Origin: Girardinichthys multiradiatus
Lineage: Eukaryota > Chordata > Actinopteri > Cyprinodontiformes > Goodeidae
Direction: 5' to 3'
Assembly: GCF_021462225.1 (NCBI RefSeq)
Contig: NC_061812.1
Span: forward strand, 46,667,363 to 46,731,362
Length of the DNA: 64,000 nt
Shown piece after piece: positions 32,872 through 44,507 of this stretch; position 1 is the stretch's first letter; each line of letters opens with the position of its first letter. The notes below the pieces were generated by a model. The model saw nothing but the letters and a program-made list of their open reading frames with translations. It did no database searches and was not told where the DNA came from. Both the position numbers and the translations under genes were made by a program.

Positions 32872-33092
32872 ATCTGCAAGTCACTGACTGGATGCAATCT
32901 GCTGGGTTTCCTTAGACAGAAAAACCTTTTATCCAATTTGAATAAATAACTAACTCTGACTGCACTGTTCAATGGTTAGGATTAATTGGAATGCATGTAC
33001 CTGACTGTTGTGAAGTGCCTTGAGACAACATGTGTTGTGAATTGGCGCTATATAAATAAAACTGAATTGAATTGAATTGAATCGAATCGAAT
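32872..33092 (+). repeat. L2-like LINE 3' end
   Basis: CTGCAAGTCACTGACTGGATGCA, then GGATTAATTGGAATG, TTGGCGCTATATAAATAAAA and (TTGAA)n. The same 3' end occurs at 39450-39690 and 56350-56550. Confidence 0.78.
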
Positions 33093-33450
33093 CTACATGG
33101 GCCGGTTCTTTTGATGGCAGCAAAAATGTTGAAGGCTAGAAGTGATCGGCTCTGAAATTGGACGGTTTAGCCTTCACCAGTTGTTCCTGCACTTAACATC
33201 TGTCACCTAGCAACCATGACAGAGTGAAGCACAGAGCTGTGAAGCCATATAAATAAAGTCCGAAGGTTAATCCTGCTGTCTCCACTGTAACCATTATCTG
33301 ACTGAATTGTATTTGTGTTTACCTGTCAATCATTGATTAAAGCCAGCGGAATGATTTGCCAGGAGTCAGGGGTTCTCCCCAGGTATAGTAACCCTCCACC
33401 GCCCGATCAGCTGACAACTGCCAAAGTGAGTAATTGGCGGTTCAGGGAGC

Positions 33451-33735
33451 ATGAGACATCACTGTCACACATTGCCACCACTGAGACCAGACCTTAACCC
33501 CATTGAGAATCGTTGGGATGTGCTAGAGAAGGCTTTGCAGAGCGGTCAGACTTTACCATTATCAATGCAAGATCTTGGTGAAAAATTAATGCAACACTGG
33601 GTGGAAATAAATCTTGTGAGATTGCAGAAGCTTATTGAAACAATGTCACAGTGAATGCGTGCCATAGTCAAAGCTAAAGGCAGTCCAACGAAATATGAAA
33701 AAGGTGCCGACATTTTTTTGGCCAGGCAGTGAGAT
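33451..33735 (+). pseudogene. Tc1-type transposase C-terminal fragment
   Basis: The frame at 33451-33654 encodes RPDLNPIENRWDVLEKAL, the catalytic Glu region, and continues to KLIETMSQ. After a TGA the same frame continues into MRAIVKAKGSPTKY, the usual C-terminus. It is a different family from the other copies here: the end ...TTTTTTTGGCCAGGCAGTGA is probably the start of its inverted repeat. The two catalytic Asp regions are missing. It is followed by a (GACA)n tract. Confidence 0.75.
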
Positions 33736-33766
<31 letters not shown>

Positions 33767-33833
33767 TGTGTGTTTATACAAGTAAATATTTAGCTGTTCA
33801 GATTTTGTGCTGTGCAACTTCTAACATCCTATT

Positions 33834-34471
33834 TCACAGATGTTTCACAGATGTTCCCAGCAGACCCTCACTATGCCTGCCAAATCTGTCCAGCTTTCTC
33901 CTCTTCCAGTGGATCCAACTCACCACCAGGTGGTGATCAGTGGACAGCTCAACCCCTCTCTTCACCCAGTGTCCAAAACATCTGGCCGAAGTTCTGATGA
34001 TACGACAACAAAGTCGATCATTGACCTCCTGCCTAGGGTGTCCTGGTGCCAAGTGCACTGATGGACACCCTTATGTTTGAACATGGTGTTCATTATGCAC
34101 AATACGGGACTAGCACAGAAGTCCAATAACAAAACACCACTCGGATTCAGATCAGGGAGGCCATTCCTCCCGATCACGCCTCTCCAGGTGTCACTGTCGT
34201 TTCCCACGTGGGCGTTGAAGTCCCCCAGCAGAATAATGGAGTCCCTGGGATGGTCACTATCCAGCACCCCCAACAGGGACACCAAGAAGGCCGGGTACTC
34301 CGCACTACCGCTCGGCACATAGGCCGAAACGACAGTCAGCGACCTGTCCCCAACCCAAAGGCGCAGGGATGCGACCCTCTCATCCACTGGTGTAAATCCC
34401 AACACGAGACGACTGAGCTGGGTGGCAACAAGCAAAGCCACCCCAAAAATTCCAAGAGGTTTACATTTTGA
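33834..34471 (-). pseudogene. RTE/Rex3-like LINE endonuclease fragment
   Basis: Minus-strand apurinic-like endonuclease domain. The frame 33962-34441 contains [21 protein letters not shown] (metal-binding Asp/Asn pair), CTWHQ and SMIDFVVV. A frameshift near 33970 passes to the frame with STDHHLVVSWI, the catalytic DHH end of the fold. RT sequence does not follow on the left, so this is an isolated piece. Orientation and family match the element at 27545-28560, but the 5.3-kb gap contains other insertions and no collinear RT. Confidence 0.82.
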
Positions 34472-35980
34472 TAGTAACTATTCATTTAGTTTCAATCTTA
34501 CTTTGTAGTGAGCAATGACATTTTATGACAGTAACGTCAGTCTCTCATAAACTTTAATTACCTGAGGAGCCGGCTTCACACTGCACAGCACAGGGATGAT
34601 ACATGCCAAAATCTGCTGGCAGCATAGCTACCAAAAACCGAAAAGAAATGGCCGGTAGCTTTCAGAATACAACTTAAATGCCAAATTTATTTATATTGTG
34701 ATTAATGATTATATTATTTAATATTTAATGAAATAATAATTCAGTCTGTTAAATGTTGTCTTGTAAATTCCAGCCCAATATGGCGGTGGTATTAGGACAA
34801 TAGAGAAAAAGGTGAATCAAGTTCTGGCATTACTGAACAGCACAACTCTTCACACACAATGTCTTAAATACAAGAATTTATTAACAAAAATAATTAAACT
34901 CCAAGTTAAACATATTTAAATTAACAAACTCTTTACTAGAGCAATCCAATTAAAACTACCAAGCAAAATGAAAGAATCAATAAATGAACGACCTAAATAC
35001 AAATGAAGGAACAATGGAATCAATTAAAATGGTAAAAAACCATGACCAATAAAATGATGTAATATTACGATTTAGAGTTATCTATGTTTGAGAACCAAGG
35101 AGGTTCTTGAGGAACCTGTAAATTAGGTTAAGTTAGTCTTAACTAACTTAGAACAATAATTGGTATACATTCAAACCACCAGTCATAATGCAAGATTAGA
35201 GCAGATAAAACATTATTTTAATAAAATAAATTTTAAAGAATGATTTACTGAATAAAAAACAACATTCTAGGTAATTAATTCTCAACATTAATTAATTCTT
35301 AACATTAATTAGCTGTCTTTATTTAGTAAAATAATATTTAAAGAAATTTAAAGAGGAATTTAAAGAAATATTATTTTGAATGGGAATCAACAACCTTTCT
35401 GGATAAGTTATTCTTAATGGTGTTTAATCAGCTATTTCATTTAGTAAAATAATATTTAAGGAAATATTATTTTTTAGATTGTAAACTAATAACCTGTCGT
35501 ATGAGCGCTGGATTATTTGATGCAACAGATCATACTTAACTTTGTGTTTGCTTCCGTTCGGTGGGTATTCGACCGTCAGATTGTAGTCAAAAGTTAAAGA
35601 GTTAAGCGTTCTTGCCCACAAGGACACATTCACGACTGTTGCCTCTTCTGTCCGAACTCAGTTGAGAGTCGTGTGGATTGAGACTGCCATGTTGGACCAA
35701 GGTGTGTTTGTTCAGACTGAATGACGTCATGGGGAGTCCAGCTATGACTCCTACTCTTATAGCCCTACCTCATGGCTATGGCCCAACATTTATATAGCAC
35801 ATTTAAAAACAAGAGTTGACCAGAATGCTTCCCAGTTACACCAACAATCATACACTAGCAAATGGAATAAAACTCACATAATCTGCCTGGTTTTGAGTTG
35901 CATTTACTTTCTCTGCACTGCCATGTTGTCACTTGCTTTGTTTCAGTTTATTGAGAATTATTAGATTTCATTCTTGTGTT
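34472..35980. other. No gene recognised; AT-rich with a hairpin
   Basis: Strongly AT-rich, including ATTAATTAATTCTTAACATT repeats around 35270-35310. A perfect hairpin AATAATATTT-AAGG-AAATATTATT sits at 35448-35471, and a looser version at 35330-35375. No coding evidence. Confidence 0.5.
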
Positions 35981-35984
35981 TAGA

Positions 35985-36440
35985 TTACATCCTAGGATTT
36001 CGGAGTTAGATGTTTTAGTTGATATTTCCTTGTATATCTGTTTTGCCCTGTTAATGTTCTTTAGTCGGTTTCATTGTTTAGTTATTTATATCCTTTTTGA
36101 TATTTTGTTATTCCCCTGGATTCCCTGCTCATTAGTGTTAATTTACCACTCTCATTCAGTTGCCTGCATTCCCTCTTCCACCAGCTGCACCCGATTCTCT
36201 CCTTGATTAGCTTCCTCAGTTCATTGGTCCATTCTCCACTTCCCTCAGTACTTATACTCTCTGGTTTTCATTGTTTGCCCCTGGTTCTCCTGTATACTAT
36301 GTGTTTGCTACCTGGCTCCATGTCCTTTATTCAATCTGGCTTGCCCTTGTAAGTTGTTCCATTTTCTTATTATTATTAAAGAAACACTCTCACCATGCTG
36401 CTCCCGAGTGTTGATCTGCACGTTGGTCCTACAAATACAC
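35985..36440 (+). repeat. Possible solo LTR-like repeat
   Basis: Pyrimidine-rich, with a TACTTATACTCTCTGG TATA-like stretch, an ATTAAAGAAACACTC polyadenylation-like stretch and a GATCTGCACGTTGGTCCTAC end. These resemble fish LTRs from memory. Target duplications were not identified and borders are approximate. Confidence 0.3.
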
Positions 36441-36830
36441 AGCCTTATATGACAAAAACTGTAATAACAATACCTTAAACTGAAAGGGGTGGAGAGAGGG
36501 GAAAGACTCGCAGCAAAGGTCGCCTGGTCCGTGAGTCAAATCTGCGACACCTCCATCAAGGACTAAAGCCTCTGAATATGGGTTGCGCATTTTACCGCTG
36601 CGCAATGCCTGACTTAGATGAATCTTGACCATCCCTAGAGCACTGATGCTGCAGAGTTATTTAATTACCTCAGGGATTTCAAGACCGCTGCTTGGCACAT
36701 CAGCCTCTGCTTCTAAGATGGAAGATGTATCAGTCAAGCTAAAACAACTCACACTAATTCTTCAATGTTTTGGTGCAACTTCACCTACTTTTAGGGTCCC
36801 TTGAGAGGGACAAAGATTTGGTGAAAAGAA

Positions 36831-36861
36831 GACTCCAATGACACTTGCGGTCATTGGAGTC
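36831..36861. repeat. Perfect 12-bp stem hairpin
   Basis: GACTCCAATGAC, 7-nt loop ACTTGCG, GTCATTGGAGTC. Flanking GGGTCCCTTGAGAGGGAC at 36794-36811 is also partly palindromic. This suggests an inverted-repeat transposon end rather than a host terminator. Confidence 0.7.
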
Positions 36862-37379
36862 ATAGGGAAGTACAGAAAATCCAACTTTATTAACAGAGCA
36901 ACATGTTTCAGCTTGTGGCTTGCATCATTATCATTATACAACGTAAAATTCTAATCAACCAATCACAGTCTAACACATAAATAGTCTGTGGTGTATGAGG
37001 TGGTTTATCCACAAGCCTGTGAGCGATTGGTTGATTTGATTTTTTTGTGATATACGTTTTCTTTACTTAAATAAACAGTTTGGTGCTTTCTGATGAGCCT
37101 GATAAAGATCAAAATCCTAAACATATTATATGACATCATTGAGTAATGTTTTTTTTTTTTTACCTATAGGTACAAATATGTCATGTTAACACAAACATGC
37201 CAGAAAATTAGGTACATCTTTGCAGTGCTGCAAATTAACAAGCTAGTCAGACATACGCTATATCAATCCACCTCTTCAGCTGATGATAGGTGAATCAGCT
37301 AATTGTAACATTTTCAAACAACTATGAAATTGGGAAAGCACAGAAACATAAACTCTTCAAGGCTGCCATACAATTGATC

Positions 37380-37781
37380 ATCTCATCAAGAGTTCTGATA
37401 AAAATTAAAAAGAGAGATCATATTTCTCCTGTTTTAGCTTCCCTTCATTGGCTCCCTGTTAAATCCAGAATAGAATTCAAAATTCTCCTTCTCACATATA
37501 AAGCCCTTAATGATCTAGCTCCATCATACATCTGATTGATCTGATTGTTCCATATATTCCTAACAGAGTACTTCGTTCACAGACTGCAGGTTTACTGGTG
37601 GTTCCCAGAGTCTCTAGAAGTTGAATGGAAGGCAGATCCTTTAGTTATGAGGCTCCTCTCCTGTGGAACCAGCTCCCAGTTTTAGTCCATGAGGCAGACA
37701 CCCTGTCTACTTTTAAAGCTAGGCTTAAAACTTTCCTTTTTGATAAAGCTTATAGTTAAAGTAGCTTAGGTTATCCTGAGC
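37380..37781 (+). pseudogene. L2-like LINE, C-terminal coding piece (left half)
   Basis: Encodes KKRDHISPVLASLHWLPVK, then FKILLLTYKALNDLAPSYI, the conserved domain near the end of L2-clade ORF2. It continues in shifted frames through a CTCCTCTCCTGTGGAACCAG block ('APLLWNQLP') to TTTTTGATAAAGCTTATAG. The element is split at 37781 by a hAT insertion and resumes at 39025 with its 3' UTR. Confidence 0.8.
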
Positions 37782-39032
37782 CAGGGCTTGACATTAACTT
37801 TTGTGCTCACCAGCCACTGTGGCTAATGGTTTTCCAGAGTTACTAGCCACTCAGCATTTTCACCAGCCACAATTTTGTTGTTGAGAATTTATGCTTGAAC
37901 TAGATTTACAACATTTTAAATGTAAATGACCCATTTACACAATCATATCAAGACTACATAAAATGTTTACCACTTTATCCACATTATCAAGTATTCGGCT
38001 CCGACAAGGTTCTGTGTAAAGCTCCTTTTAAATGAAAATGTGCAGTGATCAGTGTTGCTAGGTCTCATGAGAGAAACAAGCAACCAGCTCTATCAAAACA
38101 AGCCCCAAAAAAAAGCCCAACTGTGTAAAACAGTGTAAATGTATACATTTATTATGGCATTATACAAAAGCAACAGCAAAATTTTAATTAACATTTTACC
38201 ATAAACATTTTGAATAACTTAAAATTTGGAATAACAACCGATCGAAAGAAAAGTGCATTTTGAATATTTAACAGCAAAATGACAATAAACATAAAAAAAA
38301 CTTTATTTAAAGTCTGTTTAAAAGAAAAGGCATGATGAGCACATATTTCACACTGCGGAATCAGAAGGGAGACATCTCCCATCTCAGGTCAGATCCAGTC
38401 TTTCAATGCGCTGTCTTTCTCCCACTCTGTATTAAAATCTTTCCATATTTTCCCCATTTACTGCATCTCATTCTCACGCTGTCTCATCACTCGTTTCCCT
38501 GTCACTCTGGGTTCTGGCGTGAGTCTAGTCAACTCTGGTGGGTGCTATAACCAGGAAACAGCAGCGTGGAAAGGACAAACTATCTGCCACTTGGGTTTTA
38601 CTTTATTGTGGGAGCTGGGAGATAATCAAGGGGTTTCACTCGGAAAGAAAGCCAAGTCCCAACGTTTTGCAAGCGACTTTAGGGAAAACAAGCCCAAAGC
38701 CGCCTATAATAAACGGACTTGGCAACACTGGCAGTGTACAAATTAGAAACATTACCGCCCGCACCTCTTCACAACAGTGTTCTCCACAGGGGCCACCTGT
38801 CTAAAGCGACGTTGGTCATGAACAGACCAGAGAGCATACACTGTATGCAGGCAGTGCTCATGGGAGTTGTAGTGTCACGATTCAACTTGTTTATTATTTC
38901 AGATGCCATTTGAGAAAACTACAATTAAAAACTGTATATATAATTTAAACCGCTAAAGTGGCTTGTCGGAGTGGTTCACTGCGAAAATTCACTGGCATTT
39001 GGTGGGTGTTAATGTCAAGCCCTGTCCTGAGC
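37774..39032. mobile_element. hAT-type non-autonomous DNA transposon with 8-bp target duplication
   Basis: The element itself is 37782-39024 (1243 bp). Its ends are perfect 17-bp inverted repeats, CAGGGCTTGACATTAAC at 37782-37798 and GTTAATGTCAAGCCCTG at 39008-39024. Perfect 8-bp copies of TCCTGAGC flank it (37774-37781 and 39025-39032). An 8-bp duplication and CAGGG ends define the hAT superfamily. No transposase with recognisable RW/DDE or hATC motifs is visible; internal frames at 38332-38913 are short and unassigned. Orientation is undetermined. Confidence 0.93.
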
Positions 39033-39690
39033 TTTCTCTGTAGTTCTACTGCTGTTTAACCCTGTCTCTCCTAGACATAGCAACTTGCTGAGCTTCTACT
39101 AACTGTATGTGGTCTCTTGCATACTCTAGACTTGAAAACTAGCTCAGAGTTCATCTGCTTAGCTGTGTTTCTCTACTAGATGAAGCCACTTAAGGAGCTA
39201 CAACCATAAATGTTTCATTTTTCTTTCCTATAGAAAGTACTACTGGATGAGTGCTTCTGTGTTCTTTTTTTTTGTCTTGGTCGGTAGTGGCAGATGGCCG
39301 CTTACACTGAGCCTGGTTCTACTGGAGGTTTCTTCATGTTAAAAAGGAGTTTACCTCTCCACTGTCGCTTCGTGCATGCTCAGTATGAGGGATTGCTGTG
39401 AAGTCAACGCCAGTGACTGTCCACTGTCTCTACATGCACATCCAGGAGGAGTGAATGCTGCAAGTCACTGACTCGATGCAATCTGCTGGGTTTCCTTAGA
39501 TAGAAAAACTTTTAACCAATTTGAATAATAAACTGAATCTGACTGCACTGTTTGATAGATAGGATTAATTGGAATGTATGAACCTGACTTGAAATCTGTA
39601 TGATTTGATTTAATTGACTTTGTAAAGGGCCTTTGAGACTACGTTTTGTGAATTGGCGCTGTATAAATAAAATTGAATTGAATTGAACTA
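39025..39690 (+). repeat. L2-like LINE 3' UTR and tail (right half of split element)
   Basis: Continues 37781 after removal of the hAT element and its duplicated 8 bp. It has CTAGACATAGCAACTTGCTG, the ACACTGAGCCTGGTTCTACT block, GGATTAATTGGAATGTATG, GGCGCTGTATAAATAAAATTG and a (TTGAA)n tail. Confidence 0.82.
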
Positions 39691-39884
39691 TCGCACAATC
39701 CAAAAGTTTACTCCCTTCTTGGCAGAGCTAGAATCGACTGGAGATTTGCAACTGAGCTGGCGGATTGATACAGTCTGTGGGCTCAGCCAACATCACCTAG
39801 AAAAACATTCAGCTGAAAAAATCAGCACTTAACGTAGCAATAGTTTTCACTAAAATTGTAGACTATTAATATCATCTAACGATA

Positions 39885-40190
39885 GATGGGGGCTCAGGTG
39901 ATAGGAATTTGTCCTGTAACTGGTGGGTTGCCAGCTCAAACCCTCGCTCTGTCCATCTCAGTCTTTGTGTCCTTGGGCAAGACACTTCATCCGCCTTGCC
40001 TGCTGATGGTGGTCAGAGGACCCGGTGGCAGCCCATCTTCTGCCAGTCTGCCCCAGGGCAGCTGTGGCTACAATGTAGCCTACCACTGTCAGTGTGTATG
40101 AATAGGTGGATGACTGGTTGGAGTGTAAAGCTCTTTAGAGTACTCAGATTTGATAAAAGCACTATACAACTTTAGGCCATTTACCATTTT
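39885..40190 (+). mobile_element. SINE (tRNA-type head, LINE-like tail)
   Basis: A head resembling a tRNA B box (GTTGCCAGCTCAAACCC) precedes the TGTCCTTGGGCAAGACACTT core typical of many fish SINEs. It ends in a GTAAAGCTCTTTAGAGTACT / AAAAGCACTATACAACTTTA tail like those of L2-type LINEs. Frames over it are chance. Confidence 0.65.
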
Positions 40191-40194
40191 ACCA

Positions 40195-41000
40195 CAATAT
40201 AGTGTTGTATCCCACTGATATGATCATTTTCGAGTTGATTTTGCTCAAGTCAGCTAAAACTGAAGGTGTACCACTAATAACTTCATAGAACCTCATTCAA
40301 AAAATCCAAACCAACACTTCAATGATCAGTAATGTTTAAATGCATCTTTTGTGAACTTTGTCTTGAAAATTGTAGATTCCAGTATTTATACTGTACATCT
40401 GTGGGATTGTGTTAGTACCTTAAATTATGCTTTTTGTGTCCAAACTGCCCCCTGGGGGCCATTTGCAGAGTTCTGTATCATTTTGCCCCAGACCAAAATT
40501 CAAGAATTGTATAAATTTGTTTTGCCAGTACTGGTGGTTAATGCAGATACACTCTTAAAAAATGTTAAGGTCCAATTTTCACAGATGAGAGGCATTTCAC
40601 AAAATGCAAATTAAAATATTCTTACAATGTATTCATCTTTTATCAGCCATTTATTTGTTTTTTTATTTATTTTGATTGTAAATAGGACTAAAATATCAAG
40701 TTACTTTTATACTGAAAAGCTGAAATAGGCGCACCTATTTATTAACCTTGGCTAAATAAAGCAAGAATTAACCATATCCTGGTCTTTTTTTCTGAAAACT
40801 CAAACAAAAGAATCTAGGCAAAGACAAGCAACTCAAAAAATTTAGAACATGCTTTTTTTGTACCCTTTTTTTTACTGGGGAAACCCATTTAAGTTTCGGA
40901 TCTACAATGATTTACAGGGCCCTATTCTAGAGAATGTAGACTAGTTTTCTTGTTTCCATGAAATACATAAAAAGGTTTTAGATACACTTTTTCACTTAAT
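40195..41000. other. No gene recognised
   Basis: AT-rich. The open frame 40351-40614 shows no motif. A short GC-richer patch lies at 40440-40490. Confidence 0.5.
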
Positions 41001-41004
41001 GGGT

Positions 41005-41367
41005 CTCTTTATTTTCATGACTATTTAAATTGTAAATTCTCACCAAAGGCAACACAGCTATGAATGAACACACATGGAATTATGTTGTAAACAAAAAGTG
41101 TGAAATAACTAGATTTTGCAAAATAGGCCCCCTTTGCTTTGATTATTGCTTTGCACCCTTAGCATTCTCTCAATGAGCTTAATGAGGTGGTCACATAAAA
41201 TAGTTTTCCAGAGTGTCTTAAAAGGACTTAATATTCCAGTCATCACAGCAAAGGGAAAATAAAGTTTATTTAAAATTTTTTGTTTGCTACCAAATTCCTC
41301 TTGTGTTCCTTCAGTGTTTTGGTGCCTTCAGTAAGATTTACATACAATGTAAATAGTTATTAAATAG

Positions 41368-41370
<3 letters not shown>
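41005..41370 (-). repeat. Decayed, deleted DD38E-type element
   Basis: Left: TCTTTATTTTCATGACTAT, AAAAAGTGTGAAATAACTAGA and CTTTGCTTTGATTATTGCT match the end region of the 41421 element. Right: TGTTTTGGTGCCTTCAGTAA is the inverted counterpart. The middle of the transposase is missing. Confidence 0.55.

Positions 41371-41420
<50 letters not shown>
41371..41420 (+). repeat. (TA)n microsatellite
   Basis: About 25 TA units abutting the left end of the next transposon. Confidence 0.92.
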
Positions 41421-41423
<3 letters not shown>

Positions 41424-43029
41424 TACAGACAAAACGTTTGGAATTTTCACAGAGTTTTTTTTATTTACATGACTATGAATATTGTAGCATCACACTGAAG
41501 GCATTAACGCATGTGGAATTATACACTGAACAAAAAAGTGTGAAACAACTGAAAATATGTCTTATATTCTAGGTTCTTCAAAGTAGCCACCTTTTGCTTT
41601 GATTACTGCTCCACACACTCTTGGCATTCTGTTGATGAGCTTCAAGAGGTAGTCACCTGAAATGGTTTTCCAGCAGTCTTGAAGGAGTTCCCAGAGATGC
41701 TTAGCACTTGTTGGCCCTTTTGCCTTCACTCTGTGGTCCAGCTCACCCCAAACCATCTCGAATGGGTTCAGGTCCGGTGACTGTGGAGGCCAGGTCATCT
41801 GGCGCAGCACCCCATCACTATCCTTCTTGGTCAAATAGCCCTTACACAGCCTGGAGGTGTGTTTGTGGTCATTCTCCTGTTGAAAACTAAATGATGGTCC
41901 AACTAAATGCAAACCGGATGGAATAGCATGCCGTTGCAAGGTGCTGTGGTAGCCAAGCTGGTTCAGTATGCCTTCAATTTTGAATAAATCCCCAACAGTG
42001 TCACCAGCAAAGCACCCTCACACCATCACACCTCCTCCTCCATGCTTCACAGTGGGAACCATGCATGTAGAGTCCATCCGTTCACCTCTTCTGCGCCACA
42101 CAAAGACACGGTGGTTGGAACCAAAGATCTCAAATTTGGACTCATCAGACCAAAGCACAGATTTCCACTGGTCTAATGTCCATTCCTTGTGTTCTTTAGC
42201 CCAAACAAGTTCCTTCTGCTTGTTGCCTGTCCTCAGCAGTGATTTCCTAGCAGCTATTTTACCATGAAGGCAAGATTCACACAGTCTACTCTTAACAGTT
42301 GTTCTAGAGATGTGTCTGCTGCTAGAACTCTGTGAGGCATTGACCTGTTCTCTAATCTGAGCTGCTGTTAACCTGCGATTTCTGAGGCTGGTGACTCTGA
42401 TGAACTTATTGTCCGCAGCAGAGGTGACTATTGGTCTTCCTTTCCTGGGGTGGTCCTCATGTGAGCCCGTTTCTTTGTAGCGCTTAATGTTGTTTACGAG
42501 TGCACTTGGGGACACTTTCAAAGTTTTCCCAATTGTTCGGACTGACTGACCTTCATTTCTTAAAGTAATGATGGCCACTCGTTTTTCTTTACTTAGCTGT
42601 TTTTTTCTTGCCACAATGCAAATTCTAACAGTCTATTCAGTAGGACTATCAGCTGTGTACTGTATCCACCTCCTGCACAACACAACTGATGGTCCCAACC
42701 CCATTTATAGGGCTTGAAATCCCACTTATTAAACCTGACAGGGCACACCTGTGAAGTGAAAACCATTTCAGGTGACTACCTCTTGAAGCTCATCAACAGA
42801 ATGCCAAGAGTGTGCGGAGCAGTAATCATAGCAAAAGGTGGCTACTTTGAAGAACCTAGAATATAAGACATATTTTCAGTTGCTTCACACTTTTTTGTTC
42901 AGTATATAATTCCACATGTGTTAATTCATAGTTTTGATGCCTTCAGTGTGAAGCTACAATATTCATAGTCATGAAAATAAAGACAACTCTTTGAATGAGA
43001 AGGTGTGTCCAAACTTTTGGTCTGTACTG
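41421..43029 (-). mobile_element. DD38E (Intruder-like) Tc1/mariner element (1609 bp)
   Basis: Ends CAGTACAGAC and GTCTGTACTG, with TA on both sides (41419-41420 and 43030-43031). The inverted repeats are unusually long: similarity runs inward about 250 bp on each side, to GAGGTAGTCACCTGAAATGG at ~41650 and its complement at ~42770. It therefore overlaps the end of the transposase gene on the left. Confidence 0.92.
41562..42614 (-). pseudogene. DD38E transposase, one nonsense codon and changed catalytic Asp
   Basis: 351 codons from ATG 42614 to the stop at 41562, in one frame, with a single TGA at 42018-42020 where family members have Trp (GGGGVMV-stop-GCFAGD). Helix-turn-helix SVRTIGKTLKVSPSALVNNI lies near residues 24-45. 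First catalytic Asp is in VLWSDESKFEIFG and Glu in SPDLNPFEMVWGEL. Where the second Asp belongs, the sequence is FQQENDHKHTS, Glu in place of Asp. The spacing from that residue to the final Glu is 38, the DD38E hallmark. The stop plus the D-to-E change make it inactive twice over. Confidence 0.92.
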
Positions 43030-43128
43030 TATATATATATTTACATTGTATGTAGATATATATATATATATATCTACATTTTATGTATATATACATTATA
43101 TATATATACGTTTTATGTATCTATACAT

Positions 43129-43156
<28 letters not shown>
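43030..43156 (+). repeat. TA-rich microsatellite with ACATTTTATGTA spacers
   Basis: (TA)n blocks separated by ACATT(T/G)TATGTA-like units that repeat about every 35-50 bp. It lies exactly between two transposon ends. Confidence 0.88.
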
Positions 43157-43159
<3 letters not shown>

Positions 43160-44423
43160 GGGTTGGACAATGAAACTGAAACACCTGTCATTTTAGTGCG
43201 GGAGGTTTCATGGCTAAATTGGACCAGCCTGGTAGCCAGTCTTCATTGATTGCACATTGCACCAGTAAGAGCAGAGTGTGAAGGTTCAATTAGCAGGGTA
43301 AGAGCACAGTTTTGCTCAAAATATTTAAATGCCCACATTATGGGTGACATACCAGAGTTCAAAAGAGGACAAATTGTTGGTGCACGTCTTGCTCGTGCAT
43401 CTGTGACCAAGACAGCAAGTCTTTGGGATGTATCAAGAGCAACGGTATCCAGGGTAATGTCAGCATACCACCAAGAAGGACGAACCATATCCAACAGGAT
43501 TAACTGTGGACGCAAGAGGAAGCTATCTGAAAGGGATGTTCGCGTGCTAACCCGGATTGTATCCAAAACACATAAAATCACGGCTGCCCAAATCACGGCA
43601 GAATTAAATGTGCACCTCAACTCTCCTGTTTCCACCAGAACTGTCCGTCGGGAGCTACACAGGGTCAATATACACGGCCGGGCTGCTATAGCCAAACCTT
43701 TGGTCACTCATGCCAATGCCAAACGTCGGTTTCAATTGTGCAAGGAGCGCAAATCTTGGGCTGTGGACAATGTGAAACATATATTGTTCTCTGATGAGTC
43801 CACCTTTACTGTTTTCCCCACATCCGGGAGAGTTACGGTGTGGAGAAGCCCCAAAGAAGCGTACCACCCAGACTGTTGCATTCCCAGAGTGAAGCATGGG
43901 GGTGGATCAGTGATGGTTTGGGCTGCCAAATCATGGCATTCCCTTGGCCCAATACTTGTGCTAGATGTACGTGTCACTGCCAAGGACTACTGAACCATTC
44001 TTGAGGACCATGTGCATCCAATGTTTCAAACATTGTATCCTGAAGGCGGTGCCGTGTATCAGGATGACAATGCACCAATACAAACAGCAAGACTGGTGAA
44101 AGATTGGTTTGATGAACATGAAAGTGAAGTTGAACATCTCCCATGGCCTGCACAGTCACCAGATCTAAATATTATTGAGCCACTTTGGGGTGTTTCGGAG
44201 GAGCGAGTCAGGAAACGTTTTCCTCCACCAGTATCTCGTAGTGACCTGGCCACTATCCTGTAAGAAGAATGGCTTAAAATCCCTCTGACCACTGTGCAGG
44301 ACTTGTATATGTCATTCCCAAGACGAATTGACGCTGTATTGGCCGCAAAAGGAGGCCCTACACCATACTAATAAATTATTGTGGTCTAAAACCAGGTGTT
44401 TCAGTTTCATTGTCCAACCCCTG
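43157..44423 (+). mobile_element. DD36E (Incomer-like) element, copy 2, full length (1267 bp)
   Basis: CAGGGGTTGGACAATGAAAC at the left, the complement at the right, TA on both sides (43155-43156 and 44424-44425). Inverted repeats are ~31 bp. This is the complete structure against which the deletion in copy 1 is seen. Confidence 0.93.
43340..44371 (+). pseudogene. DD36E transposase, two stops
   Basis: 344 codons from ATG 43340 to TAA 44369-44371 in one frame. Stops occur at 43991-43993 (TGA, after VTAKDY) and 44261-44263 (TAA, after SDLATIL). A longer frame upstream to 43250 is not the start, as the paralogue at 30687 begins at the equivalent Met. Catalytic residues persist: ILFSDESTF, YQDDNAPIQTA (here Gln replaces the usual His after Ile) and SPDLNIIEPLWG. 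The C-terminus SFPRRIDAVLAAKGGPTPY is complete. Confidence 0.92.
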
Positions 44424-44507
44424 TACATTTTATGTAAATAGTCCAAAAGACAGAAAGTTTGGACACCACTGTACTACTGTATTAAAAAAAAATATTTTTT
44501 TCTTCCC

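Noticed and set aside
36087..36097. ATATCCTTT as a U12 AT-AC donor for the 44.5-kb exon
   Set aside because: A 9-base match is expected by chance about once in a few such windows, and no coding sequence ends there. GTATCCTTT at 50280 was dismissed likewise.
43250..43339. Upstream Met at 43250 as the start of the DD36E transposase
   Set aside because: The first 30 codons overlap the element's 5' non-coding region, and the paralogue at 30687 starts at the equivalent of 43340.
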